Source of the DNA: Dyella thiooxydans
GTDB lineage: Bacteria; Pseudomonadota; Gammaproteobacteria; Xanthomonadales; Rhodanobacteraceae
Assembly (NCBI RefSeq): GCF_001641285.1
Contig: NZ_CP014841.1
Coordinates: 1,240,001 to 1,304,000 of the forward strand
DNA length: 64,000 bases
Direction: 5' to 3'
The position numbers were made by a program, and so were the translations under genes. The notes under the pieces were generated by a model. It saw only the letters and a program-made list of their open reading frames with translations, had not been told where the DNA came from and ran no database searches. Shown in pieces: positions 28,801 through 36,867 of the stretch. Numbering within the stretch: the stretch's first letter is position 1; each line of letters starts with the position of its first letter.

Positions 28801-29080
28801 GGCTCAGTGGAAAGCTGAAGTTGGAGAGGATGGCGCCTGTCTGGTTGTTGACCGCAGGCGTGAGGCGAAGGGCGCCATAGCCCGCTTGGTCATTCGGACT
28901 GGAGCACTTGGGAATACTGCCCGTGCCGGAACCGGCGGTCAGGCAGGCGTAATCCAGGGCCTTCCAGTCGAGCGTCGACTGCGTTCCCGAAAAGTTGTCG
29001 GTGTAGGTGGTGGCGCGCGCTGCCCCGCCGAAGCAAAGGAGCGTGAGCAGCGCGCTGGCGATGAGGGAATTGCGCTTCAT
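25820..29080 (-). CDS. pilY1: PilY1 type IV pilus tip adhesin with lectin-like N-terminus
   Basis: This 1086-residue secreted pilus-tip protein has a signal peptide (MKRNSLIASALLTLLCFGGA). The C-terminal half is the Neisseria PilC/PilY1 beta-propeller domain. It includes the Ca2+-binding loop DLDGDHIVDYLYAGD (about residues 767-781), which controls pilus extension and retraction in Pseudomonas. The N-terminal ~300 residues differ from the von Willebrand A domain of the Pseudomonas protein. They contain GDGADGITFFMTDG and a beta-rich context typical of legume-lectin-like (bacterial L-type lectin) domains, suggesting carbohydrate binding. It lies between pilX and pilE. Confidence 0.92.
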   Translation of the reverse strand: MKRNSLIASALLTLLCFGGAARATTYTDNFSGTQSTLDWKALDYACLTAGSGTGSIPKCSSPNDQAGYGALRLTPAVNNQTGAILSNFSFPLSQGLQVTFTTYTYGGNSGGTAGDGADGITFFMTDGTKPVPSTAGALGGSLGYSCSNVNGKYEGLANAYLGLGIDEFGNFLNSGDNTNTGVVNTHYSGDMSLGSNSWYNGGRQYQPMRIGLRGAGNLTWAYLQSLNPNYYSGSPNKSKLTAVCSSGKYVGSDGDSVSLPAYTNYAVIPGGYRVLPNSQKIAKESASTRTDAYPITYKITISPSGLLNFAYSYNNGAFTPVLANRLITQDNGPLPSALRFGFSSGTGGSNNVHEITCFQASPLQSNSSAATNTIQSGEVKIGSQVYLATYTTDNWWGSVQSLPLVTTNGTLSISTQANWDASCVLTGGACPAMGTDASGNATTTVTAESPSSRQLMTWNPTSAQGVGLQWSNLTTTQQAALNSTDSLGQDRVSWLRGVRSVEQLQPSPGNLRARTKVLGDVIDSSPTFVGAPVSGTLPDSFADALYSNASIPESASGAQSYSAFVTAQTGRTNMVYVGANDGLLHGFEAGSYDSSGNYVSTNNDGKELVGFLPSGLLTGSKLVNLTSPVYTHDFYVDATPSVGDLFYGNAWHTWLVGGVGTSGSEIYALDITNPGNFSESNAASLVKGDWIGGSGTLSHLGQTVGTPIIARMHNGQWAIIFGNGLGSGTSAGVYIGLVDSTTGAVTFQFLDTGIGSSTLANGISYVTSADLDGDHIVDYLYAGDLQGNVWRFDVTSKNSNSWSVSKYGANGSAFNPLLVAKDASGNRQPITTAPVVASVRTGNTNRLMVFFGTGRKTPFTASQGDQYANGTQTFYGIWDYDMSNWNSIASIKYATLSGAQSISRSTLLQQALVSQTAGSGNGQVLGYRTLSTSNVVCWKGSTDCTSNDNEYGWYFDLPDTDEQIIYNPTIVEGAVVVNTAVPPTISAIQCNPGLQTGWTMAFDPASGGGVKNGFFPGISGGFGASGDGSVTSGIRLDAVGTVTTVKYGGDTYIVTQTVQGAAKLSKVNPPNNENPSRVSWREIRSN

Positions 29081-29116
29081 GATGGTTTCCCGATCAGGAC
29101 AGGGCGACGTTCGCCG

Positions 29117-29689
29117 TTACTTGCGGTAGATCGACTGCAGCGTCACCGTGGCACGGTCGCCGGCATTGGCCGGTCCACTGCGCGCCGTGATGCGGAAGAA
29201 ATCGGCCGTGCTGTTGGAGCTGCACGGGCCATAACCCGAACAACTGGACACCTGGCTGACGACCGGCGAGGGAATCTGGAAATTCCCGAGGTACTCGACC
29301 ACGTATTGCGGCTGGCTTGCCGAGAGAGTCCCTGCATCGAATGCGGTTTTCGCAACCGAGACAACCTGATCAGCAGGGACATTGGGATCAGTCATGGCGT
29401 TGATCAGGCAATTGTTGCCGCCCGTGGGAGAGCAGTCGTAGAAGTTTCCCGGGGACGCAGCCGCCTGCACGGCTACCTCGCCCTGCCGCAGCGCAGCCTC
29501 GGCCGCCTGAAAGGCGATCTGCCGGTCCAGGAAATTCGAGGTCATCTTCTGCTGCATGGTCGTGCTTCGCACAGCCGCCAGGCCCACGATCGTGATGAGC
29601 AGCAGCAGCAGCAGCGCCACCACCAGGGCGACGCCGCGCTGGTGCCGCGCATGGGGCAAAGAGAGACGGCGATGGCTGGAACGGATCAT
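29117..29689 (-). CDS. pilX: Minor pilin assembly protein PilX
   Basis: This 190-residue protein has the PilX N-terminal signature, RGVALVVALLLLLLITIVGLAA, in which the usual Glu5 of prepilins is absent. TTMQQKMTSNFLDRQIAFQAAEAALR follows, the conserved region of the PilX_N family. It belongs to the minor-pilin priming complex that carries PilY1 to the pilus tip. It starts 1 bp after the pilW stop and lies 36 bp before pilY1. Confidence 0.88.
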   Translation of the reverse strand: MIRSSHRRLSLPHARHQRGVALVVALLLLLLITIVGLAAVRSTTMQQKMTSNFLDRQIAFQAAEAALRQGEVAVQAAASPGNFYDCSPTGGNNCLINAMTDPNVPADQVVSVAKTAFDAGTLSASQPQYVVEYLGNFQIPSPVVSQVSSCSGYGPCSSNSTADFFRITARSGPANAGDRATVTLQSIYRK

Positions 29690-29690
29690 C

Positions 29691-30707
29691 TCAGTTCACC
29701 CGGTTGCGAATGGTGGCGGTCGCCGTGAATTTGCGGCTAATCGCCTGCTGGGCGGTGCTGGCGCGCTTGTCCGTACTTTCCAGCGTCAGGGACGCCTGCA
29801 CGGCATCGACTTTCGACCAGTCGCTGACCTGATCCGCCGTCTTGAAGGTCGCGTCGCCCTGAACGTGGTAGAGCAGCTGCAGGTCGGTAACGTTGCGCAC
29901 CATTTCGTCGGCGATCGCCGGCGCACTGGAACTGCTCGATGTCGTATCCACGGAACCACGGAACAGGGATTTGGTACCCGCCGAGTTGTAGCCGATGTAC
30001 CAGTCGTGGGCGACCAGCTTGATGATCTGCGAGTTGGCGCCGAACGGGTACTGGTTGCCGGTCGGGGTGCACACCACCGGAAAGCCCAGACCCTTTGAGC
30101 AGACTCCGGGATATTGCGAGCCGCCCGTATTGGTCACGACCTCCACGTTGGTCGAACTGGACGTGCTGGGGCCCGATACCTGGGTGATGGCCGTGTGGGT
30201 GGGATCACACACCACGATGATGTCGCCGGGTACCAGCGGAGAGGGCTGGTTCAGCGTGAACTGGGCCGAATTTTTATCGTAGGACTGCACGCTGAGGCCC
30301 GTGTCGGTGGCGCCCAGCACCTGGATCGAATCGGTGCCGGTGACCCGCTGGCCTGCCGCTGTTCCGGTGGCGACCGCCGGGTCGGTCTGGGACCCGGTGT
30401 AGCCATGCACCGCATTGGCGAAATTGGCGTACCACTGGGTGTCCTGATGCAGCAGCACGTTGGCCACCGGTGCACCGTTGTCACACCCGGTAAGTCCGGC
30501 CGCCCGCAGGTCCTGCATCAGCATCTCGAACGCCACGCGGGAGTTCTCCTGGACATCGGCCAGGGCGGTGTTCGTGGTGTAGGAATTCTGTCCGGCCAGG
30601 AACACGCTGAGCGCGCCGCCGACCACGATGAGGCCGAGCAGCATCGCGATCATCAACTCGACCAGGGTGAAGCCGGCGACCTGCCGGAGTGACCGGTACG
30701 TCTTCAT
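29691..30707 (-). CDS. pilW: Minor pilin PilW
   Basis: This 338-residue minor pilin has the prepilin site AGFTLVELMIAMLLGLIVVGG near the N-terminus, the class III leader typical of PilW. The long C-terminal domain is Ser/Thr-rich with the pattern of the PilW family. The ATG overlaps the pilV stop by 4 bp. It forms part of the tip-priming complex with PilV, PilX, PilE and the FimT/FimU-type pilin. Confidence 0.88.
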   Translation of the reverse strand: MKTYRSLRQVAGFTLVELMIAMLLGLIVVGGALSVFLAGQNSYTTNTALADVQENSRVAFEMLMQDLRAAGLTGCDNGAPVANVLLHQDTQWYANFANAVHGYTGSQTDPAVATGTAAGQRVTGTDSIQVLGATDTGLSVQSYDKNSAQFTLNQPSPLVPGDIIVVCDPTHTAITQVSGPSTSSSTNVEVVTNTGGSQYPGVCSKGLGFPVVCTPTGNQYPFGANSQIIKLVAHDWYIGYNSAGTKSLFRGSVDTTSSSSSAPAIADEMVRNVTDLQLLYHVQGDATFKTADQVSDWSKVDAVQASLTLESTDKRASTAQQAISRKFTATATIRNRVN

Positions 30708-31171
30708 AGCTGGGCCTGCGTGGTCACGGTCTGGTTATTGGCTCCGCCCGTTCCCGCGCGGCTGTCGTCGAACACGACCTGCACCTGGCAGATCCCCAGC
30801 GACGTGCAGTTGACGATGCCCTGGGTGTTGGCGGTCTGCCCGAAATACGTACCGAGCTGGCTGCACCAGGTCGCCAGTTGCGTGGCGGCCAGCGTCCCCT
30901 GCCCGGTAGGGCAGGCATCGGCCTTGACCGTGGTGTTGTACTGGCCCGCCTTGGCGTTGGTGCTGTCGGCACGCATGGCATCCAGGATGGAATAGCTGGA
31001 TACCACCGCCATGCTGCGCGACATGGCGCTGTTGTTGGTGGACAGAGAGGTTGCGAGGAGCGCAGCAACACCGAGCAGGCCGATCGAGAGCACCAGCAGA
31101 GCGATGAGCACTTCGATCAGGCCCACCCCGACTTGCAGACGGGGCCCCATCGGACGGTGGCGGCGTGGCAT
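30704..31171 (-). CDS. pilV: Minor pilin PilV
   Basis: This 155-residue minor pilin has the prepilin cleavage region VGVGLIEVLIALLVLSIGLLG. The start at ATG 31171 (TGATG junction with the upstream stop) is preferred over a TTG three codons earlier. The C-terminal part has four Cys (ADACPTG, ATWCSQ, VNCTS, GICQV). It is coupled at both ends within the pilin operon. Confidence 0.86.
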   Translation of the reverse strand: MPRRHRPMGPRLQVGVGLIEVLIALLVLSIGLLGVAALLATSLSTNNSAMSRSMAVVSSYSILDAMRADSTNAKAGQYNTTVKADACPTGQGTLAATQLATWCSQLGTYFGQTANTQGIVNCTSLGICQVQVVFDDSRAGTGGANNQTVTTQAQL

Positions 31172-31776
31172 CACGGGCAAGCTCCGCTGGAAGGATCAGC
31201 AACGGTGACGATCGACCCGGCGGTGATCTGTACGAGGCGATGATTATTGGTCGACGTCGTGGAGGTGCAGATGTCGGCAACCGTGCCCGTGTAATTCGCC
31301 GTGCTGCCAATCGCGTGGGCAATCCCGTTGCTGTCGAACTGCAATGCCGTGAGACCGCCCTTGAGCTGCAGGGGCGCATTGATCCCGGGCAGGCCCGACC
31401 GGATGACACCCACTCCGGTGGACGAAACGATGGCTCCAGCCGACTGCGTGCTGCAGTTAGTCGCCAGCGTCCCGGTGCCATTCGAGGATTGCGGACTGCC
31501 GCAGAGCTGAGTGGTCGTGTTGCGCTTGATGGCTTCGATTCGGGCGGAGTTGACCGCGCTGTAAACATCGTCGGCAGCCGAACGCAGCCGGGTGGAGGCG
31601 ATGATCGATCGAAAGCTGGGCACCGCGATGGTCACCAGGATCGCCGCCACGAATACCGTGACCATCAGCTCGACCAGGGTGAAGCCACGGGAAGCGCGAA
31701 AGTGCAGCCCCCGCCTCACCAGCAGGGGGGGAGGCGCGACTGCGCCCCTTCGAAAGGGAACAATGGACGAGCGCAT
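31171..31776 (-). CDS. fimT: FimT/GspH family pseudopilin
   Basis: This 201-residue prepilin has the site RGFTLVELMVTVFVAAIL and a following LRSAADDVYSAVNSARIEAIKRN stretch, the GspH/FimT hallmark. ATG 31776 has AGGGGT upstream. The frame continues another 42 codons without support. FimT/FimU proteins prime pilus assembly, and in xanthomonad relatives FimT binds DNA for natural transformation. It is the first gene of the operon, so its promoter must lie in the 82-bp gap upstream, which also contains a CCTCC/GGAGG hairpin that may end the preceding GGDEF transcript. Confidence 0.85.
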   Translation of the reverse strand: MRSSIVPFRRGAVAPPPLLVRRGLHFRASRGFTLVELMVTVFVAAILVTIAVPSFRSIIASTRLRSAADDVYSAVNSARIEAIKRNTTTQLCGSPQSSNGTGTLATNCSTQSAGAIVSSTGVGVIRSGLPGINAPLQLKGGLTALQFDSNGIAHAIGSTANYTGTVADICTSTTSTNNHRLVQITAGSIVTVADPSSGACP

Positions 31777-31858
31777 GATTACCCCTGATTGCCGCTGGAC
31801 CATACGATAGGCGGGACCTCCTCCAGGAGGGTGGCGCCGCCCGACAAACGGCGGCAAA

Positions 31859-33907
31859 TTACCGACGAGCGGGGTGCATCCTGGTCGAAATGTGAACTGC
31901 ATCGCCCCCGACGATGGTCATCGGGACCTCCCCCTGCCCGGCGACCTCGACCCGGTTCCGCCCGGATGATTTCGCCCGGTAGAGAGCCTCGTCCGCTCGC
32001 ACGATCAGTTCCGCAAGTTCCCGGTCGCCTTCCCGGCGGGTGGTCACCCCCAGGCTGATCGATGTACCCGAAGCTGCCGACACGACGTCGCCGAGATCGA
32101 GCATGCGGACGCATTCGCGCAAACGCTCGGCCACCTCCCTGGCCGCATGGACGTCGGTATTGGGCAGCAACACGACGAACTCCTCCCCACCCACGCGACC
32201 GATCTGGTCACCATGGCGCAGCATCCCTCTGCAGGTATCGACGATCCGCTGAAGCACGACATCCCCCGCCTGGTGGCCGCAGGCATCGTTGATCTGCTTG
32301 AAGTGGTCCACATCCAGTACCACCACGGCCATCGGCTCGTCGCGCTTGATCGCCTCGTCGAGCATCGGCTGACCCAAGGCCTCGATGCGGCGACGATTGG
32401 CGATGCCGGTCAGCGGGTCGGTCATCGCCATCCGGTGCAGGCTGCGCGCGGCACGTACCTGTCGCCGCGCCTGCCAGAGCAGCAGCGCGATCAGCAGACC
32501 GCCCATCACGAGAGCCGCCCACTGCCAGCGTCGGACCTTCTCCAGCGAAGCCAGTTGCGCCTCCTTGAGCTGGCGGTCGGCCGCCAGCCTCCGGTTTTCC
32601 TGCTCGCGGCGCGCGGTATCGAACTGGTAACTCATCAGCGTCGTCGTATACGACCTCGCCTTGCGATCGAGCGCCTGGTGGACCTTGATCATTTGCTTGA
32701 GGTCGGCCAGCGCCAGGGTGGTTTTCCCCAGAGCCTCGTAGCTGCGTGAGCGCTGCTGCAAAAGGTCGGCGTAGTAGCGCAGGTTCCCGCTCTTGCGCAG
32801 GAACGCTTCCGACCGGTCGAAATCGGCGATGGCCTGCTCGTGCTCACCCAGGCCGGCATGCGCCTCGCCCTCCTGCAGCGCGATCATGTCGCCATTGGAG
32901 CGGTCGCCGGTGACCTTCAGGCCGGCTTCCGCCTTGCCCAACTCCGCCAGCGCCCCGGTGTAGTCCCCGCCGAGGTTGTCGACCTGGGCCAACCCCAGAT
33001 GCGCCGACGCTTGCGCCGCAGTATTGCCCACCATTTCCGCGATCTGCAGGGCTTCGTCGAAATGCCTGCGCGCCGAAGGCAGCGCTTCGGGGCCGGACTC
33101 CACGCCGAGGAAGCCCAGCTCCATGTGGGCCGCCATCTGCTGGGGAAGGTCCTTGCGCTGGATGCCGAATTTCATCAGGCGTTCCAGGTAGTCCCTCGCC
33201 TCCTTGCGCTCACCCAGCCGCCGGTAGGCGACCGCGATATTGAACAGGTTCTGCTCGCTCTCCAGCGGCTCGCCGGCACTGTCATAGAACTTCTGCGCAT
33301 CCAGGAAATCCACCAGCGCCAGTGCATGCTCACCGAGCAGGGACTGCACCGAGCCGCGCCAGGTCAGGCCATCGGCGACCAGTCGATTGTTTTCCTCGGC
33401 GCGGGCAATCTCGATGCCGGCGTTGTAGTCCGCCAGCGCATCCCGCGGCGTGGTCAGGGACTCCTGATTGGCCCCCCGGCAAAAATGAAAATTGACCTCG
33501 GCGTCCGCGTATCCGACACGGCGGGCATCCTCCAGGCCCTGCTCGGCGTAGGCCTTGCCGGCCGACGGGTCGTCGGCGATACCCATGATGCAGTACATGT
33601 AGCGGTAGCGCAGCTCGCGCCGTGCGTCGCCAGGCGGGATCTCGCTCTTGAGCTTTTCCAGGTCACGCAGGGCGTCGGCATGCGTGGTGATCACCACTTC
33701 GCCGCGCTCGAGCTGATCGGCGTAGCGATCGAAGGATCCGCCTTTCCCGCCTGGATCGATCTCCTGCGCCATCGCGGAAGCGCAGAGCAGCAGCGACATC
33801 ACGAGGATGTCCCTGAACCTTTGCCGGATGGAGGAGGCTGAAAGCAAGACGGATGCTCGGCTGCGGCCACTCCGTTGGCACTGGAAAGCGATGTTCGTGT
33901 GCACCAT
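31859..33907 (-). CDS. TPR-repeat diguanylate cyclase
   Basis: This protein of about 682 residues is predicted to make c-di-GMP. A signal-anchor segment lies near the N-terminus (ILVMSLLLCASAMA), then a long tetratricopeptide-like region, a coiled coil, one transmembrane helix (WQWAALVMGGLLIALLLW), and a GGDEF domain. The active-site signature is GGEEF (about residue 573), preceded by RHGD, an intact RxxD inhibitory site, so both synthesis and product feedback are likely. I set the start at ATG 33907. The longer frame would run through the tRNA gene. The periplasmic TPR sensor architecture is common in Xanthomonadales. Confidence 0.88.
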   Translation of the reverse strand: MVHTNIAFQCQRSGRSRASVLLSASSIRQRFRDILVMSLLLCASAMAQEIDPGGKGGSFDRYADQLERGEVVITTHADALRDLEKLKSEIPPGDARRELRYRYMYCIMGIADDPSAGKAYAEQGLEDARRVGYADAEVNFHFCRGANQESLTTPRDALADYNAGIEIARAEENNRLVADGLTWRGSVQSLLGEHALALVDFLDAQKFYDSAGEPLESEQNLFNIAVAYRRLGERKEARDYLERLMKFGIQRKDLPQQMAAHMELGFLGVESGPEALPSARRHFDEALQIAEMVGNTAAQASAHLGLAQVDNLGGDYTGALAELGKAEAGLKVTGDRSNGDMIALQEGEAHAGLGEHEQAIADFDRSEAFLRKSGNLRYYADLLQQRSRSYEALGKTTLALADLKQMIKVHQALDRKARSYTTTLMSYQFDTARREQENRRLAADRQLKEAQLASLEKVRRWQWAALVMGGLLIALLLWQARRQVRAARSLHRMAMTDPLTGIANRRRIEALGQPMLDEAIKRDEPMAVVVLDVDHFKQINDACGHQAGDVVLQRIVDTCRGMLRHGDQIGRVGGEEFVVLLPNTDVHAAREVAERLRECVRMLDLGDVVSAASGTSISLGVTTRREGDRELAELIVRADEALYRAKSSGRNRVEVAGQGEVPMTIVGGDAVHISTRMHPARR

Positions 33908-33959
33908 AACGGCCCCGGACCGGACAACTTGAACACGTTTGCCCCAGACGCCGGGCCGC

Positions 33960-33988
33960 TTGCGCACCCTTCGCCCTCCCCGTAAACT
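33960..33988 (+). promoter_or_regulatory. Promoter of tRNA-Thr
   Basis: TTGCGC (33960-33965), a 17-bp spacer and TAAACT (33983-33988) put transcription start about 6 bp before the tRNA 5' end. This is a good match for a constitutive tRNA promoter. Confidence 0.6.
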
Positions 33989-34000
33989 TTGCGGCTCTCC

Positions 34001-34076
34001 GCCGGAATAGCTCAGTTGGTAGAGCGGCGCATTCGTAATGCGTAGGTCGTAGGTTCGATTCCTATTTCCGGCACCA
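34001..34076 (+). tRNA. tRNA-Thr (anticodon CGT)
   Basis: The 76-nt gene includes the encoded CCA. Acceptor arms GCCGGAA/TTCCGGC, a D arm with CTCAGTTGGTAGAG, anticodon loop TTCGTAA (CGT, reading ACG Thr codons) and TTCGATT in the T arm are all present. The 3' 48 bp are duplicated at 56042-56089, so this tRNA is the integration site of the island. The element restores the tRNA 3' end, leaving the gene intact. Confidence 0.97.
34029..34076 (+). repeat. attL: 48-bp direct repeat (tRNA 3' end)
   Basis: These 48 bp, from the anticodon stem to CCA, recur exactly at 56042-56089. The flanking bases differ at both sides (34028 c versus 56041 a; 34077 a versus 56090 t). This is the left attachment site of the island. 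Confidence 0.93.
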
Positions 34077-34093
34077 AATTCAAGCACTTAGCG

Positions 34094-34128
34094 AAAGGCC
34101 CCACTCTACAAAGTTGGGCCTTTTTTTT
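34094..34128 (+). terminator. Rho-independent terminator after tRNA-Thr
   Basis: AAGGCCC (34095-34101) pairs with GGGCCTT (34116-34122), followed by an unbroken T-run to 34128. It ends the tRNA transcript and limits read-through into the island. Confidence 0.8.
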
Positions 34129-34241
34129 GGCTTTGTCCCCGTTTTGTCCCGGAGCGTACCGCCTGCGTACCGTTCTTTCTGTCCCGGTTGTGTCCCAAGG
34201 GGTCACTCGAACGTTCGCAACACGTCGATCAACCCTTAGGC

Positions 34242-35569
34242 GAGCGTGTGCAGAATTTTGTGTAACCGGGGTTCGGGTTACAGCTGAGGGAGTCGCTCCT
34301 CGAAGCTGGATCGTAAAGCGGTTGAGCGCAGCCTTCCGATCACGGATCGGCAGCGTCCATTTCTTGCTGACGTTGCGCAGGGCTAGGTAGGACAGCTCCA
34401 CCAGTGCCTCGTCGCTCGGAAAGGCCCCGCGGTGATTGGTCAGCTTGCGCAGGCTCATGTTCACCGACTCGATGGCGTTGGTCGTGTAGATCACCTTGCG
34501 GATCTCTGGCGGGTAGTCGAAGAACAGGATCAGGCGCGGCCAGTTGCGTCGCCAAGACTGGCCGATCGGCAGGTATTCCTTGTCCCAGCGCGCCTCGAAC
34601 TCGGCCAGCCGCTGCTCGGCCTCCTCGGCGGTGGCGCAGGTGTAGATGCGCTTGAGGTCGGCGGCCACCTCCGGCCGTAGATTCAACGACACGTAGTTCA
34701 GGCTGTGCCGCACCATGTGCACGAGGCACAACTGCACCGTGGTGTGCGGAAATACGGTCTCGATTGCCTCGGGGAAACCCTTTAGGCCGTCGACGCAGGC
34801 GATGAAGATGTCCTGCACCCCCGGTTGCGCAGCTAGGTCACCACCTGCAGCCAGACCTTGGCGCCCTCGGTCTGCGCCAGCAACAAGCCCAGCACCTCCT
34901 TCTCGCCGACAATGGTGATGCCAATGGCCAGATAGACCGCCTTTACCAGCACCGCGCCCTCGCGCACCTTCACGTGGATGCAATCCAGGTAGACGATCAG
35001 ATACACCGGATCGAGCGGCCGGCCTTGCCATGCCTTCACCTCGTCGATCACCGCATCGGTGACCGAGAAGATCAGGCTCGGCGACACGCCATGCCATACA
35101 TCTCTTCCAGGTGCGCCTAGATCTCGCGCACCGTCATGCCGCGGGCGTAGAGCGACAGGATCTTGTCGTCGAAGCCGCTCCAGCGTGTCTGGTGCTTGGG
35201 AATCAGCTTCAGCTCGAAGCTGCCGTGCCGGTCGCGTGGGATCTCGATCGCCAGCTCGCCGAACTCGCCCTTAAGCGTCTTGCGGCTAAGGCCGTTGCGG
35301 GTGCTGCCGCCCGGGTTGGCCACCGGCTCGTGCTTCTCGTGACCGAGGAGCTCGGTCATCTCCGCATCCAGAGCCTTCTCAACCAGCAGCTCGGTCAGCT
35401 GCTTGAGCAGGCCGTTCTTGCCGATCAGGTCTTCAGCCTTCTAGTAGTTCGCCAACAGGCTGCTAAGCAGCTCGTCGGGCACCTCGTGTTTGCGTGGACT
35501 CATGGTCTCTGCGGGTCTGGCGGCAGTGGCCTGCCTGGGGCCCGGTTACACAAAATCTAGGACACGCCC
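34242..35569 (-). mobile_element. Decayed IS256-family insertion sequence
   Basis: Imperfect terminal inverted repeats of about 29 bp lie at 34242-34270 and 35541-35569, sharing the block ATTTTGTGTAACCGGG. The 1.33-kb length fits IS256 elements. No clear target duplication is visible. The transposase inside is broken, so the element is immobile. Confidence 0.8.
34271..35503 (-). pseudogene. IS256-family transposase, disrupted
   Basis: The family is recognisable across three frames. The N-terminal part from ATG 35503 is stopped in frame near 35442. The next piece includes ELLGHEKHEP and GMTVREI, ended by a TAG near 35119. A frame-shifted piece then carries VYLDCIHVKV (first catalytic Asp region), and the last piece carries CVDGLKGFPEAI (second Asp) and TNAIESVNMSLRKLTNHRG (catalytic Glu). 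At least two nonsense codons and two frameshifts make it non-functional. Confidence 0.85.
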
Positions 35570-35591
35570 TCCCTAGATATCGATTCTGTCG

Positions 35592-35850
35592 TTTCGCGAT
35601 CTCAAGTCGCATCGCTACGGGCAAGCCTTCGAAGAAAGCCTCGCGCGCAAGGGTGCCCGCATCGAGGTGCTGCTCTTGCTCAGCGCGCTGTCGGCGTTCG
35701 CCACCTGACTAGTCGGTATGGCACGTGAAGTGAACGGCACAGACCGGTTGTTGATTCTGTTTCAATCCAAGCGCCGGCTGTACTTGGTGATGCGTCTTGG
35801 CCAAGAAGCGCTGCCGCGACGATGGCTCAAATCCAAATACATCACTTCTT
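35592..35850 (+). pseudogene. IS4-family transposase C-terminal fragment
   Basis: The reading frame gives FRDLKSHRYGQAFEESLARK, LLLLSALSAFAT, a stop codon where Trp is usual, then a match to LYLVMRLGQEALPRRW. This is the C-terminal end of an IS4-type DDE transposase. The catalytic core is absent. Sequence typical of the IS end appears to continue to about 35940, where it forms the last codons of the neighbouring glycosyltransferase-like gene. Confidence 0.7.
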
Positions 35851-35886
35851 GGAGCAGCTCCACAAGCCCAAGTCACCGCTGCTCAA

Positions 35887-36810
35887 TCAGCTCGGTGTGC
35901 CCGCATGAAAACGGAGGGAAACCTCAGAACCTGCCCCCTGTTTCCCATCCTCGACATCAACGGCTGGGTTGAAAATTTCTTTCCCATAATGAGCCATTAG
36001 CTTCGCTATGGCGATATCGTCATTTTTATACATATTCTCTTTAAACAAGCCAACCGACTGGGTGCCAGGCCAGAAAATTGGATGCAACCTATTTCCAACT
36101 TTAACGGGAAGAAATCCATTTAAGCGAGCCATAACATACAGCCAGAGATCATCACCTCCGGGGCATAATGAAGTGAAAAGTGATTCGTCCGTAACATCAG
36201 GATGCAGACTGCCGTGCGGATAAAGAACCCCGCCCACACCAACAGCGAGCGTGTCAAAGCTGCGCTGTCGCGCCTTATTGTCCTGAACATCAAAGCTCCA
36301 ATCGTAGTAGGGAGCTATTTGTCCACTTGGAGAATAATGAAATCGATGCACAGAATGTGCAAAAACGGCCCTCTTAAAATTGCCAAAACCGCAAACCAAA
36401 CCCTCAAGCCACCCCCTCGGGTAGTAGATATCATCATCGCAAATCACAATATGTGCTTGATGATATGCACGAAGAGCCGGGATAATTTTCTTGTACGAAT
36501 AGAGGTTTTTTGTGGGCTCAATGACAATTTTCTTGCTCAGAGCACGCACGGAGTCTGGCAACAAATTTAATTCTTCCTCAGCAATCCACAGCACAAGGGC
36601 ATCGGGAATAATAGTTTGTTCGAGGAGGCTCTTTATGGTCAAATGAAGCCACTTAAACCGTGGCGCATAAGACGTCATCGAGACGATAAGCTGACCGTTC
36701 AAGCCGTGATGCTTAGGAGTGATAGGATCGACCCGCTTCTGATTTTCATAAAGCGTCAACAGCTTCCCCATCGGCGTTTCGTAAAATTTTGTTGCGACCA
36801 CCACTCTCAC
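35887..36810 (-). CDS. Glycosyltransferase-like protein (GT-A fold, low GC, 3' end altered)
   Basis: This 307-residue protein is from a GTG start with weak context. An internal ATG (LIVSMTSYAPRF) is possible. LIVSMTSYAPRFKWLHLTI resembles the nucleotide-sugar-binding start of family 2-like transferases. LYSYKKIIPALRAY followed by VICDDDIYYPRGWLEGL provides a DxD metal-binding motif. This pattern is seen in capsule or polysaccharide glycosyltransferases. The final ~20 codons (after VDVEDGKQ) read into insertion-sequence DNA, so the natural C-terminus has been replaced. The gene is AT-rich compared with the chromosome, indicating transfer. It lies downstream of the microcin locus, and whether it modifies the peptide or the cell surface is unknown. 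Confidence 0.65.
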   Translation of the reverse strand: MRVVVATKFYETPMGKLLTLYENQKRVDPITPKHHGLNGQLIVSMTSYAPRFKWLHLTIKSLLEQTIIPDALVLWIAEEELNLLPDSVRALSKKIVIEPTKNLYSYKKIIPALRAYHQAHIVICDDDIYYPRGWLEGLVCGFGNFKRAVFAHSVHRFHYSPSGQIAPYYDWSFDVQDNKARQRSFDTLAVGVGGVLYPHGSLHPDVTDESLFTSLCPGGDDLWLYVMARLNGFLPVKVGNRLHPIFWPGTQSVGLFKENMYKNDDIAIAKLMAHYGKEIFNPAVDVEDGKQGAGSEVSLRFHAGTPS

Positions 36811-36867
36811 ATCCCGGTTATATGTGAATGAAAACTTTAAAAAAGCATCAAACCATTTACGCCACGC

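Noticed and set aside
33908-34087. N-terminal extension of the TPR-GGDEF protein
   Set aside because: It runs antisense through tRNA-Thr and gives the well-known spurious NRNRTYDLRITN-type peptide.
34012-34240. C-terminal continuation of the IS256 transposase frame past the left inverted repeat
   Set aside because: It lies outside the element, crosses the tRNA terminator, and has no family similarity.
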